A stretch of 64,000 nucleotides of DNA from Chromatiales bacterium. Its GTDB lineage: Bacteria > Pseudomonadota > Gammaproteobacteria > Chromatiales > Chromatiaceae. Below are positions 45,299 through 54,715 of this stretch, in pieces. Positions within the stretch are counted from its first letter, which is position 1. The number at the start of each line of letters is the position of its first letter. Under the pieces are notes generated by a model that was not told the origin of the DNA, did no database searches, and saw only the letters and a program-made list of their open reading frames with translations. The translations under genes and the position numbers were made by a program. Where the stretch lies: the NCBI GenBank assembly GCA_028280505.1, contig JANQLO010000013.1:1-64000 (forward strand), given 5' to 3'.

Positions 45299-46584
45299 GC
45301 ATCAGTATCATCAATGGCCGCTTGATAGACCCGGCGCACAACATCGATGACGTCCTCGATCTGTATGTCGACGACGGACAGGTGGTCGCGATCGGCGATG
45401 CACCGGCCGAGTTCGTTGCCGACGAGGTGATCGACGCCACCGGCCAGGTCGTGTGCCCAGGGCTTATCGACTTCGCGGCCAGCCTGCGTGAACCCGGTTT
45501 CGAGCACAAAGGCACGCTGGACAGCGAGACCGCGGCCGCGGTGCGCGGCGGTATCACCACGATGTTATGTACGCCGGATACCAATCCGGTGATCGACAAC
45601 ACCGCGGTGGTCGAACTCATCCACCGCACCGCCGCCAAGCTCGGCCGTGCCCGCATCCTCACCACCGGCGCGCTCACCCGCGGCCTCAAGGGAGAACAAC
45701 TCTCGGAAATGGCAGCGTTGCAAGAAGCCGGCTGTGTTGCGGTCAGCAATGCCCAATATCCGCTGGCATCCACCCTGGTCGAGCGGCGCGCGCTGGAATA
45801 CGCCACGACTTTCGACCTGACGGTCTTTCTGCGTTCGGAGGATCGCCACCTTCGAGCCGGTGGTTGCGTGCATGAAGGCGCAGTATCGGCTCGCCTCGGT
45901 TTGCCTTGTATCCCGTCTGCGGCAGAAAGTGTCGCCGTGGCACGCGACTTGGCATTGGCCGAACATACCCAGGCGAAAATCCATTTTCGTAATCTGTCGA
46001 CCCAAACTGCCGTGCGCATGATCAGCGAGGCGCAACAAGCCGGCCTGGCAGTCACTGCCGACGTCGCTGCACATCAACTGCATCTGACGGAAATGGATGT
46101 CGACGACTTCAATGCCGAATGCCATGTATCACCGCCATTCCGCACCCTGGCCGACCGTGATGCCTTGCGACGCGCAGTCGCCGACGGGACCATCACGGCA
46201 ATCTCGTCCGACCACCAACCACACGAACCCGACGCCAAACAGCGTCCCTTCCCCGAGACCGAACCCGGCATCTCCGGTCTGGAAACCCTGCTTGCACTGA
46301 CACTGCGTTTGGTCGACGAAAAGGTCATGGATCTACCTACCGCCCTGGCCCGAGTGACCAGCGGTCCAGCCGATATACTCGGCTTACCTTACGGCAGACT
46401 CGGTATCGGCTCGTCCGGCGACGTCTGCGTTTTCGACCCGGAACAGAACTGGAGCCTGAACCCGAACAAGATGCTCAGCGAGGGGCACAACACGCCGTTT
46501 GCCGACTGGGACTTCAACGGCCGGATCACCCATACGCTTTATGAGGGGCGCGTCGTTTATCGCGCAACAGACGAGAAGGCATGA
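45295..46584 (+). CDS. pyrC': dihydroorotase-like protein, probably inactive (PyrC')
   Basis: A 429-aa dihydroorotase homologue. The metal-binding HxH that should follow CPGLID is replaced: residues 59-63 are D-F-A-A-S where active enzymes have D-x-H-x-H. A later ligand His is Asn in HFRNLST. SDHQPH keeps the catalytic Asp. In Pseudomonas the analogous pyrC' product is needed to assemble ATCase but lacks DHOase activity, and a true pyrC lies elsewhere. The ATGA overlap with pyrB supports a stoichiometric complex. A separate active dihydroorotase must exist outside this window. Confidence 0.88.
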   Translation: MSISIINGRLIDPAHNIDDVLDLYVDDGQVVAIGDAPAEFVADEVIDATGQVVCPGLIDFAASLREPGFEHKGTLDSETAAAVRGGITTMLCTPDTNPVIDNTAVVELIHRTAAKLGRARILTTGALTRGLKGEQLSEMAALQEAGCVAVSNAQYPLASTLVERRALEYATTFDLTVFLRSEDRHLRAGGCVHEGAVSARLGLPCIPSAAESVAVARDLALAEHTQAKIHFRNLSTQTAVRMISEAQQAGLAVTADVAAHQLHLTEMDVDDFNAECHVSPPFRTLADRDALRRAVADGTITAISSDHQPHEPDAKQRPFPETEPGISGLETLLALTLRLVDEKVMDLPTALARVTSGPADILGLPYGRLGIGSSGDVCVFDPEQNWSLNPNKMLSEGHNTPFADWDFNGRITHTLYEGRVVYRATDEKA

Positions 46585-47441
46585 ACAAGCCACACCGCGA
46601 CACCATCCTGGTCGAAGACGCCGAGATTATCAGACATGATGCCTTTGCCGGTGACCAATATGTCATGCAGGTCAAAGCACCCGGTTGTGCCGCGCGTGCG
46701 TTACCCGGCCAATTCGCACACATCACGGTCGACCCGATGCGGCCGATGCGACGGCCGATTTCTATTATGGGCGCCTGGCCGGAACAAGGTCGAATCGATT
46801 TTCTCTACAAAGTCGTCGGTGACGGCACCGCCCTTTTGGCCCGACGCACGGTTGGCGAACGGATCAGCATCATGGGGCCGATTGGCGAACCTTTTACAAT
46901 CAAGGAACACCGACCATTGTTGATCGGCGGCGGCGTCGGCATGCCGCCGATGATCTTCATCGCCCAGGCATTGCGGCATACCGAACAGCAGCCGTTCGTC
47001 ATCCTGGGCTCGGAAGTGCCGTTTCCCTTCACGTCGCGACCATCGCAATTCATGCTCGATGGCATCCCCGACGGAGTCATCGCCGCGATGCCCTTGCTCG
47101 AAGACTGGGGCATCCCGAGTCGTCTGGCCAGCCTCCAAGGCTACGCCGGCTGCCATCAAGGTTACGTTACCGATCTGAGCCGACGCTGGCTGGACGGATT
47201 GGGTGACGAACGTCGAGGCGAGGTGGGTATCTACAGCTGTGGCCCGCATCCGATGTTGGAGGCCGTAGTCCAACTGGCCCGAGACTACGACCTGCCGGTA
47301 CAGGTGTCACTCGAAGAATTCATGGCTTGTGCGGTCGGCGGTTGTGCCGGCTGTGTCGTCGAAGTGGCAACACAAAACGGGCCGACGATGAAACGTGTCT
47401 GTGTCGATGGCCCCGTGTTCGACGGTTACACCGTTTTCTAG
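46581..47441 (+). CDS. PyrK-like iron-sulfur flavoprotein (electron-transfer subunit)
   Basis: A 286-aa protein with a ferredoxin-reductase-like FAD domain (PMRRPISIMG, RxxS/T-type FAD site), a nucleotide domain (RPLLIGGGVGMPPMIFIAQ ... IYSCGPHPMLEAV) and a C-terminal [2Fe-2S] cluster with CAVGGCAGCVVEVA...VC. This is the architecture of PyrK, the partner of class 1B dihydroorotate dehydrogenase. No pyrD follows. ATGA overlap with pyrC' links it to pyrimidine genes, but its electron acceptor is unknown. Confidence 0.85.
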   Translation: MNKPHRDTILVEDAEIIRHDAFAGDQYVMQVKAPGCAARALPGQFAHITVDPMRPMRRPISIMGAWPEQGRIDFLYKVVGDGTALLARRTVGERISIMGPIGEPFTIKEHRPLLIGGGVGMPPMIFIAQALRHTEQQPFVILGSEVPFPFTSRPSQFMLDGIPDGVIAAMPLLEDWGIPSRLASLQGYAGCHQGYVTDLSRRWLDGLGDERRGEVGIYSCGPHPMLEAVVQLARDYDLPVQVSLEEFMACAVGGCAGCVVEVATQNGPTMKRVCVDGPVFDGYTVF

Positions 47442-47444
47442 GCC

Positions 47445-50219
47445 CTAAGCTACAGCGTCAGACCCCGGATCGGACACGCCCACACCCTTAACACTCAACA
47501 ATATCTCGACCAGCTCATCGGGCATCACCGGTTTGACCAACTGCTCGGTCATGCCGCTGGCCAACGCCAGCTCGCGTTGTTCGGCAGCATCGAATGCAGA
47601 GATACCGATTACCGGCGTCTGGATTCCCGCATCGCGTAAACGACGCGTGGCCGCATGACCATCCAGCTCTGGCATCTGAATATCCATCAGTATGACGTCG
47701 AACGGCTGGCTGTTTACCCCGCATGCCGCAACCAGCACCTGCTTTCCATCCGCCACCGACACGATCTCAGCACCTTCGGAGACAAGTTGGCTCTCCAATA
47801 CGGTACGATTGATCGCAACATCATCGGCGACCAGAATACGCATCCCGGCCAGTCTGTGTTTCTGCGGAACTGGTGTGGATCCCGGCAAAGCCGGCGGGGA
47901 TGTGAGCTGACGTTCCTCGAGCGGCAAACGCAACACAAATTCGCTCCCTTGACCGAGACGACTGCGAACCCGTATGTCGCCCTCCATCATGACGGCCAGC
48001 GTATGACTGATGCTCAGCCCCAAACCGGTACCCTGAGAACGACTCGCGGCCGAATCCGAAACTTGGTGATAAGGTCGGAACAGATCGGCGACCTGGGCCG
48101 ACGACATACCCACACCACTGTCGCTAACCCTAAAGCAGGTATACGATGCTTCGCGATAAACATCCACCTGGATGCCGCCGTGCTCGCTAAACTTCACGGC
48201 ATTGCTGAGTAAGTTCAATAGAATCTGCTGAAGTCGGAAACGGTCGCCGGCGACCCAGTCCGGTAAGGCATCGGCAACGTTGACTGTCATCTCAAGGCCT
48301 TTCGCCTCGGCACGCATGCGCAACATTTCTACGCATTGCATCACGACGCGACGCAAGTCGAAGGGCTCGAACGCGATCACCAGCTTGCCCGCTTCCAGCT
48401 TGGCATGATCGAGCACATCGTTCACCACATTGAGTAGATGCTCGCCGGCATCCAAGATCTGCTCGAATATACTGCTGATCTCGCGCCGGTAGCTTTCCTT
48501 CATACCGATCTGGGACAACCCCAGGATCGCGCTCAAAGGGGTGCGAATCTCGTGGCTCATGTTTGCGAGAAATTCACCTTTCGCACGGGCCAACTTCTGT
48601 GCGGCATTACGCGCCGTGACCAGTTCCGCCGTGCGTTCCTGCACTTCCTGCTCAAGACGGTCTCGGTGTTCGCGCAACATACGCTGGACAGTTCGTGCTT
48701 CGGATACGTCCTGGATCATACCGAGCGCACGCACCTTGCGTTCCTTACCGACGATGCCGAACTCAGCCATCACATGGATATCGATCTCACGGTCATCGAT
48801 GACCAAACGGAATTCCCGATCCAATACACTGCCAGCCCGCGCGCGTCGCCAGGCCAGATGCAAATCCCGTCGGTCTTCCGGATGAACCAGTGCAATGAGC
48901 TCGCTCCACTTACCAATATCCAACAGTGCGGGATCGATGCGTTCGGCTCCCTGAGTAATTTCGAAACAACCTTCCAACGGCAAGCCTGTCCAGCTCGCAA
49001 CTCGAGCCATCGATTGCGCCAGCTTCAATACCTGCTCGCTCTCGCGCAGCGCTTGTTCAGAATTTGCATGCGCCAAATCGAGCCGCTCGACCTGTTCGGA
49101 TACACTTGCCAGGGTATGTACCATGACATCGATCTCGTCACGCAAACGTCCGTCCTTTGGCGGCATCGGCAGTTCGTAACGCAGCCGCGAAAAGGCCTTC
49201 TCGGCGAACAAAGGAAGCGCTTGTACGACGTCCTGGATGCGCTGCATCGGCCCCCATAGCAAAACGAGCAGAAAAACCTCGGACAGTACAAGTCCCGACA
49301 CACCGAGGATCACGCTGTCGGTAATGGCTTCACGAATACCGTGAACCTGCGAAGTCACCCGATTCATCCCCAGCACAATCAACCCGGGGTGCGTGGACGC
49401 CGCCGGCATGGCGAACACTTCATACCAATCACCGGCATGCTCGATCCGAAGTGGACGATCGAGCAAGCGTTTCAGGCTGTGTCGGGATGCAAGCATCTGT
49501 AGTACCGGAAGCACCTGATCGTTGCGAGTCACCGCAGGCACCACAACTGACCAGCTACTGATCGTGCGCGCATTTTCATCGAGCGCTTCGAGAGCATGCA
49601 TCAGGATGGCAATATCACCGCCGGACAACAGATGGAACTCACGCAGACTGTCACCGATCAGCCGCTCGACCAATAGATAACCACTCGTGCGACCGTCATG
49701 CAGCAGCGGCAAGGCAACCAACTGGATGCAATGCGTCTCGCACAAAATCCTACCCTGTGGCGCCTCTTCCAGGTCGGTCAAATGCAGCAGACCGGTCACA
49801 TCCGGCGCATATCGGTCACTTGGCCAGGAAACGACCGGAGAATCAAAACGGCCGTCGACGAAATAATGGACCCCTTTGACTCCCCATTCGACATCCAGCA
49901 TGAAACCGTGTTCGTCCAGCACTGCCGCAATCCGGGAACGGAGATCGGCGGACTGCGCAGCTGACGCAGACACCGACAAACGAGGAATGAATGCGGCAAA
50001 GGTCGACATCGACTCGAAACCTTGCGAGAGGGCCGCCGTCAACTCGCGTGCCTGGATGAGGCGTTTCTGCGCCTGTTCCGATTCAAACTGATCGGTGGTT
50101 TCCTCAAAAACCAAATAAGCAAAACCACCGTTAACCAATGCCAACACCAAGCTGAGCGTCAGCAGAGACTTCCACTTGAGGCTGAGGTAGGGCGATATCT
50201 GGCGTTGCCGGTCTTCCAT
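47445..50219 (-). CDS. membrane hybrid sensor histidine kinase
   Basis: A 924-aa hybrid kinase. TM1 about 15-36 (LLTLSLVLALVNGGFAYLVF), a large periplasmic sensor about 40-295 with a CETHC pair, TM2 about 296-322 (SVILGVSGLVLSEVFLLVLLW), a short linker helix, a PAS-like domain about 395-520, HisKA with FLANMSHEIRTPLSAILGLSQIG (phospho-His near 554), HATPase with LLNLLSNAVKFSEHGG near 676 and GTGLGLSIS near 729, and a C-terminal receiver with VILMDIQMPELDGH near 843. No cognate output regulator is adjacent. The start codon is unusual (see findings). Confidence 0.92.
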   Translation of the reverse strand: MEDRQRQISPYLSLKWKSLLTLSLVLALVNGGFAYLVFEETTDQFESEQAQKRLIQARELTAALSQGFESMSTFAAFIPRLSVSASAAQSADLRSRIAAVLDEHGFMLDVEWGVKGVHYFVDGRFDSPVVSWPSDRYAPDVTGLLHLTDLEEAPQGRILCETHCIQLVALPLLHDGRTSGYLLVERLIGDSLREFHLLSGGDIAILMHALEALDENARTISSWSVVVPAVTRNDQVLPVLQMLASRHSLKRLLDRPLRIEHAGDWYEVFAMPAASTHPGLIVLGMNRVTSQVHGIREAITDSVILGVSGLVLSEVFLLVLLWGPMQRIQDVVQALPLFAEKAFSRLRYELPMPPKDGRLRDEIDVMVHTLASVSEQVERLDLAHANSEQALRESEQVLKLAQSMARVASWTGLPLEGCFEITQGAERIDPALLDIGKWSELIALVHPEDRRDLHLAWRRARAGSVLDREFRLVIDDREIDIHVMAEFGIVGKERKVRALGMIQDVSEARTVQRMLREHRDRLEQEVQERTAELVTARNAAQKLARAKGEFLANMSHEIRTPLSAILGLSQIGMKESYRREISSIFEQILDAGEHLLNVVNDVLDHAKLEAGKLVIAFEPFDLRRVVMQCVEMLRMRAEAKGLEMTVNVADALPDWVAGDRFRLQQILLNLLSNAVKFSEHGGIQVDVYREASYTCFRVSDSGVGMSSAQVADLFRPYHQVSDSAASRSQGTGLGLSISHTLAVMMEGDIRVRSRLGQGSEFVLRLPLEERQLTSPPALPGSTPVPQKHRLAGMRILVADDVAINRTVLESQLVSEGAEIVSVADGKQVLVAACGVNSQPFDVILMDIQMPELDGHAATRRLRDAGIQTPVIGISAFDAAEQRELALASGMTEQLVKPVMPDELVEILLSVKGVGVSDPGSDAVA

Positions 50220-50255
50220 AACGAATCGTTATTCAACTAATTCCGATTGAATCGG
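50218..50255. repeat. two palindromes at the hybrid-kinase start
   Basis: ATAACGAATCGTTAT (50218-50232) overlaps the kinase start codon, and CCGATTGAATCGG (50243-50255) lies 24 bp further upstream, centre to centre. ATTCAA and TTGAAT (50231-50236, 50247-50252) add a third inverted pair. They could be operator half-sites or an RNA hairpin over the start. Confidence 0.45.
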
Positions 50256-50713
50256 TCACTTCCCTTGCCAAAGCCAGGACATTCCGCATCAATCACTCGA
50301 TCTCGATTACCCTCGACCCTTTTCGTCATTCACCACCAGCAAGCCCGAAAGCCACAGCGTGACAAACACCAAACGAACGACGGTGTACGACAGGCAGGCC
50401 AACCCACTCCACATGCGGAACCAACGCAGCCACTTCGGCCCGGTACGACAATGGCGCGAACAATGGAGAAAGAGAACATGGGGGGAGATGCTGCATTGGC
50501 TGTTTCATCCGTAAAACATACCGGCATCACATACGAAGCCGTCCAGTCTCCCCCACTGGCAACCCGTTATGGCCCTGGTGTCAAACAGAGCGATAGTAAC
50601 AGAGGGAATCGACCAACCCGACGGAAAAACGCAGCATAAAAAGCCGATTTTATTGACCTTTGACAAGCAAAAGCACGGATGTGATCCGCATTCCGGCCTG
50701 TACCGAGACGAGG
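50220..50713. other. intergenic gap between hybrid kinase and pilU
   Basis: Nearly 500 bp without a supported gene. The left end holds the palindromes of the kinase leader. A small hairpin (50676-50688) is just after pilU on the minus strand. The open frames here lack ribosome-binding sites and protein-like composition. No known RNA motif was recognised. Confidence 0.5.
50663..50690 (-). terminator. weak terminator after pilU
   Basis: On the minus strand, CGGAT-CAC-ATCCG (50676-50688) forms a short hairpin followed by GTGCTTTTGCTT. The stem is only 5 bp, so it is a candidate at best. Confidence 0.3.
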
Positions 50714-51826
50714 TCAATCGCTAAAACCGATATTGCCCGCGCTGCGTTGCAACGCATTCGGACTGGTATCACCCAGTTTGATCATCAAGCGCACTTCATT
50801 GGCCGAATCGGCGTGTCGGAGCGCATCTTCCTGAGTGATCTCACCGCGTTTGTAGGCATCGTACAGTGCTTGGTCAAAGGTAATCATGCCGTGCTCGGTC
50901 GAACGTTTCATCAGCTCTTTGAGCTTGTGTATCTCACCCTTCAATATCAAATCAGACACCAAGGGCGTATTCAGCATGATCTCCATGATGGCACGCCGTC
51001 CGTTGCCGTCCGGGCGCCGGACCAGTTGCTGTGCGACGATGCCACGGAGATTGAGCGACAGATCCATCAGTATTTGATCGTGCTGCTCTTCAGGAAAGAA
51101 GTGCAAAACACGATCAAGCGCCTGATTGGCATTGTTCGCGTGCAGCGTGGTCAGTACCAGATGGCCCGTCTCGGCAAAGGTAATCGCATGTTCCATCGCC
51201 TCGCGGGTACGAATCTCGCCGATTAGAATGACGTCCGGCGCCTGACGCAGGGTGTTGCGCAGTGCCACCTCGTAAGACTCCGTGTCGATCCCGACCTCGC
51301 GTTGAGTGATGATGCAACCGGCGTGATTGTGCAAAAACTCGATCGGATCTTCGATGCTGATGATGTGCCCGGTGCTGTTTTGATTGCGATAGCCGACCAT
51401 GGCCGCGAGCGAGGTCGATTTACCGGTACCGGTCGCACCGACGAAAAACACGATGCCGCGATTGGCCATCGCCATATCGTGCAGAGTATGCGGCAGCCCC
51501 AATTCCTCGAAGCTCGGTATCTTGGTTTCGATGCGGCGCAACACCATGCCAACGGCATCGCGTTGAACGAAGGCACTAACGCGAAAACGGCCAATATTAT
51601 TGGCGGTAAACGCAAAATTACATTCTTTGGTATGTAGAAACTCGTCGCGCTGCTCGGGGGTCATCAACGATAGGGTCAGCTCTCGCGTCTGAGCCATGTC
51701 CAGGCGGGTCTTGGAAACCGGTGTGATACGCCCATGAACCTTGATGCTCGGCGGAACGTCTGCCGTGACGAACAAATCGGACGCCTTCTTGCGGACCATC
51801 ATGTCTAGGATGTCATTGAAATCCAT
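50714..51826 (-). CDS. pilU: PilU: PilT-dependent retraction ATPase
   Basis: A 370-aa PilT-family ATPase that supports pilus retraction. It has KASDLFVTADVPPSIKVHG at the N-terminus, Walker A GATGTGKSTSLAAM, Asp box EDPIEFLH, Walker B VILIGEIRTREAMEHAI, and His box TGHLVLTTLHANNANQALDR. The C-terminal tail is longer than in PilT (ending AGNIGFSD), which is typical of PilU. ATG 51826 starts MDFNDILDMMVRKKASDLFV; the frame upstream is not PilU-like. Same strand, 136 bp after pilT. Confidence 0.94.
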   Translation of the reverse strand: MDFNDILDMMVRKKASDLFVTADVPPSIKVHGRITPVSKTRLDMAQTRELTLSLMTPEQRDEFLHTKECNFAFTANNIGRFRVSAFVQRDAVGMVLRRIETKIPSFEELGLPHTLHDMAMANRGIVFFVGATGTGKSTSLAAMVGYRNQNSTGHIISIEDPIEFLHNHAGCIITQREVGIDTESYEVALRNTLRQAPDVILIGEIRTREAMEHAITFAETGHLVLTTLHANNANQALDRVLHFFPEEQHDQILMDLSLNLRGIVAQQLVRRPDGNGRRAIMEIMLNTPLVSDLILKGEIHKLKELMKRSTEHGMITFDQALYDAYKRGEITQEDALRHADSANEVRLMIKLGDTSPNALQRSAGNIGFSD

Positions 51827-51962
51827 GCGCCATTCTCCGGGCAGCGATATATGGCCGTACAGCGGCCGGGGATGCAATCATCTTGCCTTCAGACAAGATC
51901 ACAATCTCGGAGCCACGTCCAGTTTCCCACGCCGTGGCATCCAACGCACGCCGATCACCACA

Positions 51963-53000
51963 CTAAGCGAACAACTCCTTATTGACCGCCCGCGCAATAG
52001 CGTCCTGCTTCGAAATCTGACCTTTGCGCAACAAGTCTTGCATCGCTTGGTCCAGGGTCTGCATGCCATGCGCCTGACCGGTCTGGATCGCCGAATACAT
52101 CTGGGCAACCTTGTCTTCACGAATCAGGTTACGGATCGCCGGGGTACCGACCATGATCTCATGACAGGCGACCCTGCCCCCACCGGTGCGCTTCAGCAGC
52201 GTTTGCGATATCACCGCCCGCAGCGACTCAGAAAGCATCGAGCGCACCATCGCTTTTTCTCCGGCCGGGAACACATCGACTATGCGGTCGATGGTCTTGG
52301 CTGCCGAACTCGTGTGCAGGGTGCCGAAAACCAAGTGACCGGTCTCGGCCGCGGTCATCGCCAGACGAATGGTCTCCAGGTCGCGTAGCTCACCGACCAG
52401 GATAATATCCGGGTCTTCACGCAGCGCCGATCTCAGGGCTTCGGCAAAACCCAAGGTGTCTCGGTGCACTTCGCGCTGGTTGATCAGACACTTTTTGCTC
52501 TGATGGACGAATTCGATCGGGTCCTCGATAGTCAGAATATGGCCATACTCGGTGTCGTTCTTGTAATCCATCATCGCCGCGAGCGTGGTCGACTTACCGG
52601 AACCCGTCGGGCCGGTTACCAATACCAAACCACGCGGGTTATCACAGACGTCCTTAAACACCGCCGGGCAGTTCAGTTCCTCTAGGCTCAGAATCTTCGA
52701 CGGGATGGTCCGGAACACCGCCGCGGACCCGCGGTCCTGGTTGAAGGCATTGACTCGAAAGCGCGCTAGGCCGGGGATCTCGAACGAGAAATCCACCTCA
52801 AAAAATTCTTCGTAGTCCTTGCGCTGCTTGTCGTTCATGATGTCGTAAACCAATTCATGAACATTCTTATGATCAAGCACCGGCACATTGATACGCCGAA
52901 TGTCACCGTCAACGCGGATCATCGGCGGAAGCCCCGCCGAAAGGTGCAAATCCGAAGCATTATGCTTGACGCTAAATGCCAACAGCTCAGCAATATCCAT
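51963..53000 (-). CDS. pilT: PilT: type IV pilus retraction ATPase
   Basis: A 345-aa hexameric ATPase powering pilus retraction and twitching. Motifs: MDIAELLAFSVKHNASDLHLSAGLPPMIRVDGDIRR, Walker A TGPTGSGKSTTLAAMMDY, Asp box EDPIEFVHQSKKCLINQREV, Walker B IILVGELRDLETIRLAMTAAETGH, AIRNLIREDKVAQMYSAIQTG (the C-terminal AIRNLIRE motif characteristic of PilT). It works with the Pil-Chp system encoded 13 kb away. Divergent from yggS. Confidence 0.96.
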   Translation of the reverse strand: MDIAELLAFSVKHNASDLHLSAGLPPMIRVDGDIRRINVPVLDHKNVHELVYDIMNDKQRKDYEEFFEVDFSFEIPGLARFRVNAFNQDRGSAAVFRTIPSKILSLEELNCPAVFKDVCDNPRGLVLVTGPTGSGKSTTLAAMMDYKNDTEYGHILTIEDPIEFVHQSKKCLINQREVHRDTLGFAEALRSALREDPDIILVGELRDLETIRLAMTAAETGHLVFGTLHTSSAAKTIDRIVDVFPAGEKAMVRSMLSESLRAVISQTLLKRTGGGRVACHEIMVGTPAIRNLIREDKVAQMYSAIQTGQAHGMQTLDQAMQDLLRKGQISKQDAIARAVNKELFA

Positions 53001-53080
53001 AATCTTCCCGTAAGCGCCTATTAGAAAATTCGTTCTGGACCGGTAATAGTTAGCGACAGCGCCGAAGCGGAGTTAAGCTC

Positions 53081-53836
53081 ATGTCCGAATGCCGCCGATC
53101 ATCTCAGCCGGACACCCATAATATCGTCATAATGAAGCAAATTCCCGATCGACTGCATGCGACCCTGGACCGCATCGCGAGAGCCACCGACGCCTGTGGA
53201 CGCAATGCCGACGACGTGCGTTTGCTCGCAGTCAGTAAAACCAAGCCGGTCGAGGACATCCTATCGGCCTATAACGCCGGCCAAAACGCCTTCGGGGAAA
53301 ACTATCTCCAAGAGGCCCTGCACAAGATCGCCCAACTCGCCGATCACCCCATCGAGTGGCACTACATCGGCCGCCTGCAAAGCAACAAGACACACGATGT
53401 GAGCCGATGTTTTGCTTGGGTACACGGTCTGGAAAACCTCAAGCATGCGCGACGACTGAGCGAGCAAAGGCCGAGCAAGTTGCCGCCACTGCAGGTCTGT
53501 ATCCAAGTCAATCTCAGCGGCGAGGCCAGCAAGGGCGGTATCGCACCCGAAGCCTTACTACCCCTTGCACGGGCCGTCGCAATACTGCCACGTCTGACAC
53601 TCCGTGGCCTGATGACCATGCCGAATCCCAACAGTAGCAACGAAGCACAACGGGCGGTGTTTGCCAGCCTACGCGAGCACCTGGCGCGACTGCGAAACGC
53701 CGACCTCGATGTCGACACCCTGTCGATGGGCATGAGTGGCGATCTGGAAGACGCGATTGCCGAGGGGGCGACCATCGTGCGTATCGGAACCGACATCTTC
53801 GGACCGCGTCAGCCCAAACCCACGGCGGATGGGTAA
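53081..53836 (+). CDS. yggS: YggS/PLPBP-family PLP homeostasis protein
   Basis: A 251-aa (or 234-aa from ATG 53132) fold-type III PLP-binding protein: LLAVSKTKP with the PLP Lys near residue 55, NAFGENYLQEA, WHYIGRLQSNK, VNLSGEASKGGIAPE, LRGLMTMPN and SMGMSGDLEDAIAEGATIVRIGTDIFGPR. It buffers pyridoxal phosphate and affects amino-acid metabolism. GGAG eight bases before ATG 53081 favours that start, but the family usually starts as at 53132. It lies beside proC, a common pairing. Confidence 0.93.
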   Translation: MSECRRSSQPDTHNIVIMKQIPDRLHATLDRIARATDACGRNADDVRLLAVSKTKPVEDILSAYNAGQNAFGENYLQEALHKIAQLADHPIEWHYIGRLQSNKTHDVSRCFAWVHGLENLKHARRLSEQRPSKLPPLQVCIQVNLSGEASKGGIAPEALLPLARAVAILPRLTLRGLMTMPNPNSSNEAQRAVFASLREHLARLRNADLDVDTLSMGMSGDLEDAIAEGATIVRIGTDIFGPRQPKPTADG

Positions 53837-53890
53837 GGCGGCTTTTGCTAAAGTAGGACGCGTCAACAGGCGGGAACGGTTCCAAGAACT

Positions 53891-54715
53891 ATGAGCAACC
53901 ACATCGCATTCGTCGGCGCAGGCAATATGGCAAGTGCATTAATCGGCGGCCTACTGGCTGACGGCATACCGGCCGAGCGCATTATTGCCGCCGATCCGTC
54001 CACCGAAAAATGCCAAATTCTGGCAGACGCCGTCGGCATCCGCACGACGCAGGACAACCAGGAGGCCGCAGAATTCGCCGACATTCTGGTTTTTGCGGTT
54101 AAACCCCAAGTATTAAAGCCAGTCGCGGAAGCACTGGCCGTGCAGATCCGCGAGCGACGACCGCTGGTAATCTCGATCGCCGCCGGGGTTCGCAGCGCGA
54201 GTCTCATGGCCTGGCTCGGCGGGAACTGCGCTTTGGTCCGTACCATGCCGAATACCCCGGCGATGCTCCAGGCCGGCGCTACGGCGCTATACGCCACACC
54301 TGAAGTATCGGCACCGCAACGCGAACAAGCCGAGTCTCTGATGCGTGCGGTCGGTCTGACGCAGTGGATCGACGACGAGAACCTGATGGACGCCGTCACG
54401 GCACTATCCGGCAGCGGGCCCGCATACTACTTCCTCGTGATGGAAGCGATGGAGGCGGCCGCGCGCGCACTCGGTCTGCCCCCTCAAGTCGCGCACCTGC
54501 TCACCCTGCAAACCGCACTGGGTGCGGCCCGTATGGCATTGGAGAGCAGCGATTCACCACAAGTCTTACGCGCCAAGGTCACCTCGCCCGGCGGTACGAC
54601 CGAACGCGCCATCGAGGTATTTGAAGACGGCGCGTTACGCCCGCTTTTCGAGCAGGCAATGCGTGCCGCACGCGATCGTTCGGTTGAACTCTCAGAACAA
54701 TTGGGGAAGGCATAA
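53891..54715 (+). CDS. proC: pyrroline-5-carboxylate reductase
   Basis: Last step of proline synthesis, using NADPH. The 274-aa product has the Rossmann start HIAFVGAGNMASALIGGL, VFAVKPQVL, ISIAAGVRSASLMAWLG, VRTMPNTPAMLQAGATALY, and the C-terminal ALSGSGPAYYFLVMEAM with VTSPGGTTERAI. The TAA shares one base with the yggT ATG, so the two are coupled. Confidence 0.96.
   Translation: MSNHIAFVGAGNMASALIGGLLADGIPAERIIAADPSTEKCQILADAVGIRTTQDNQEAAEFADILVFAVKPQVLKPVAEALAVQIRERRPLVISIAAGVRSASLMAWLGGNCALVRTMPNTPAMLQAGATALYATPEVSAPQREQAESLMRAVGLTQWIDDENLMDAVTALSGSGPAYYFLVMEAMEAAARALGLPPQVAHLLTLQTALGAARMALESSDSPQVLRAKVTSPGGTTERAIEVFEDGALRPLFEQAMRAARDRSVELSEQLGKA

Noticed and set aside
50247-50639. Frame in the kinase–pilU gap
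   Set aside because: No ribosome-binding site, Arg/Thr/Pro-rich composition without any motif.
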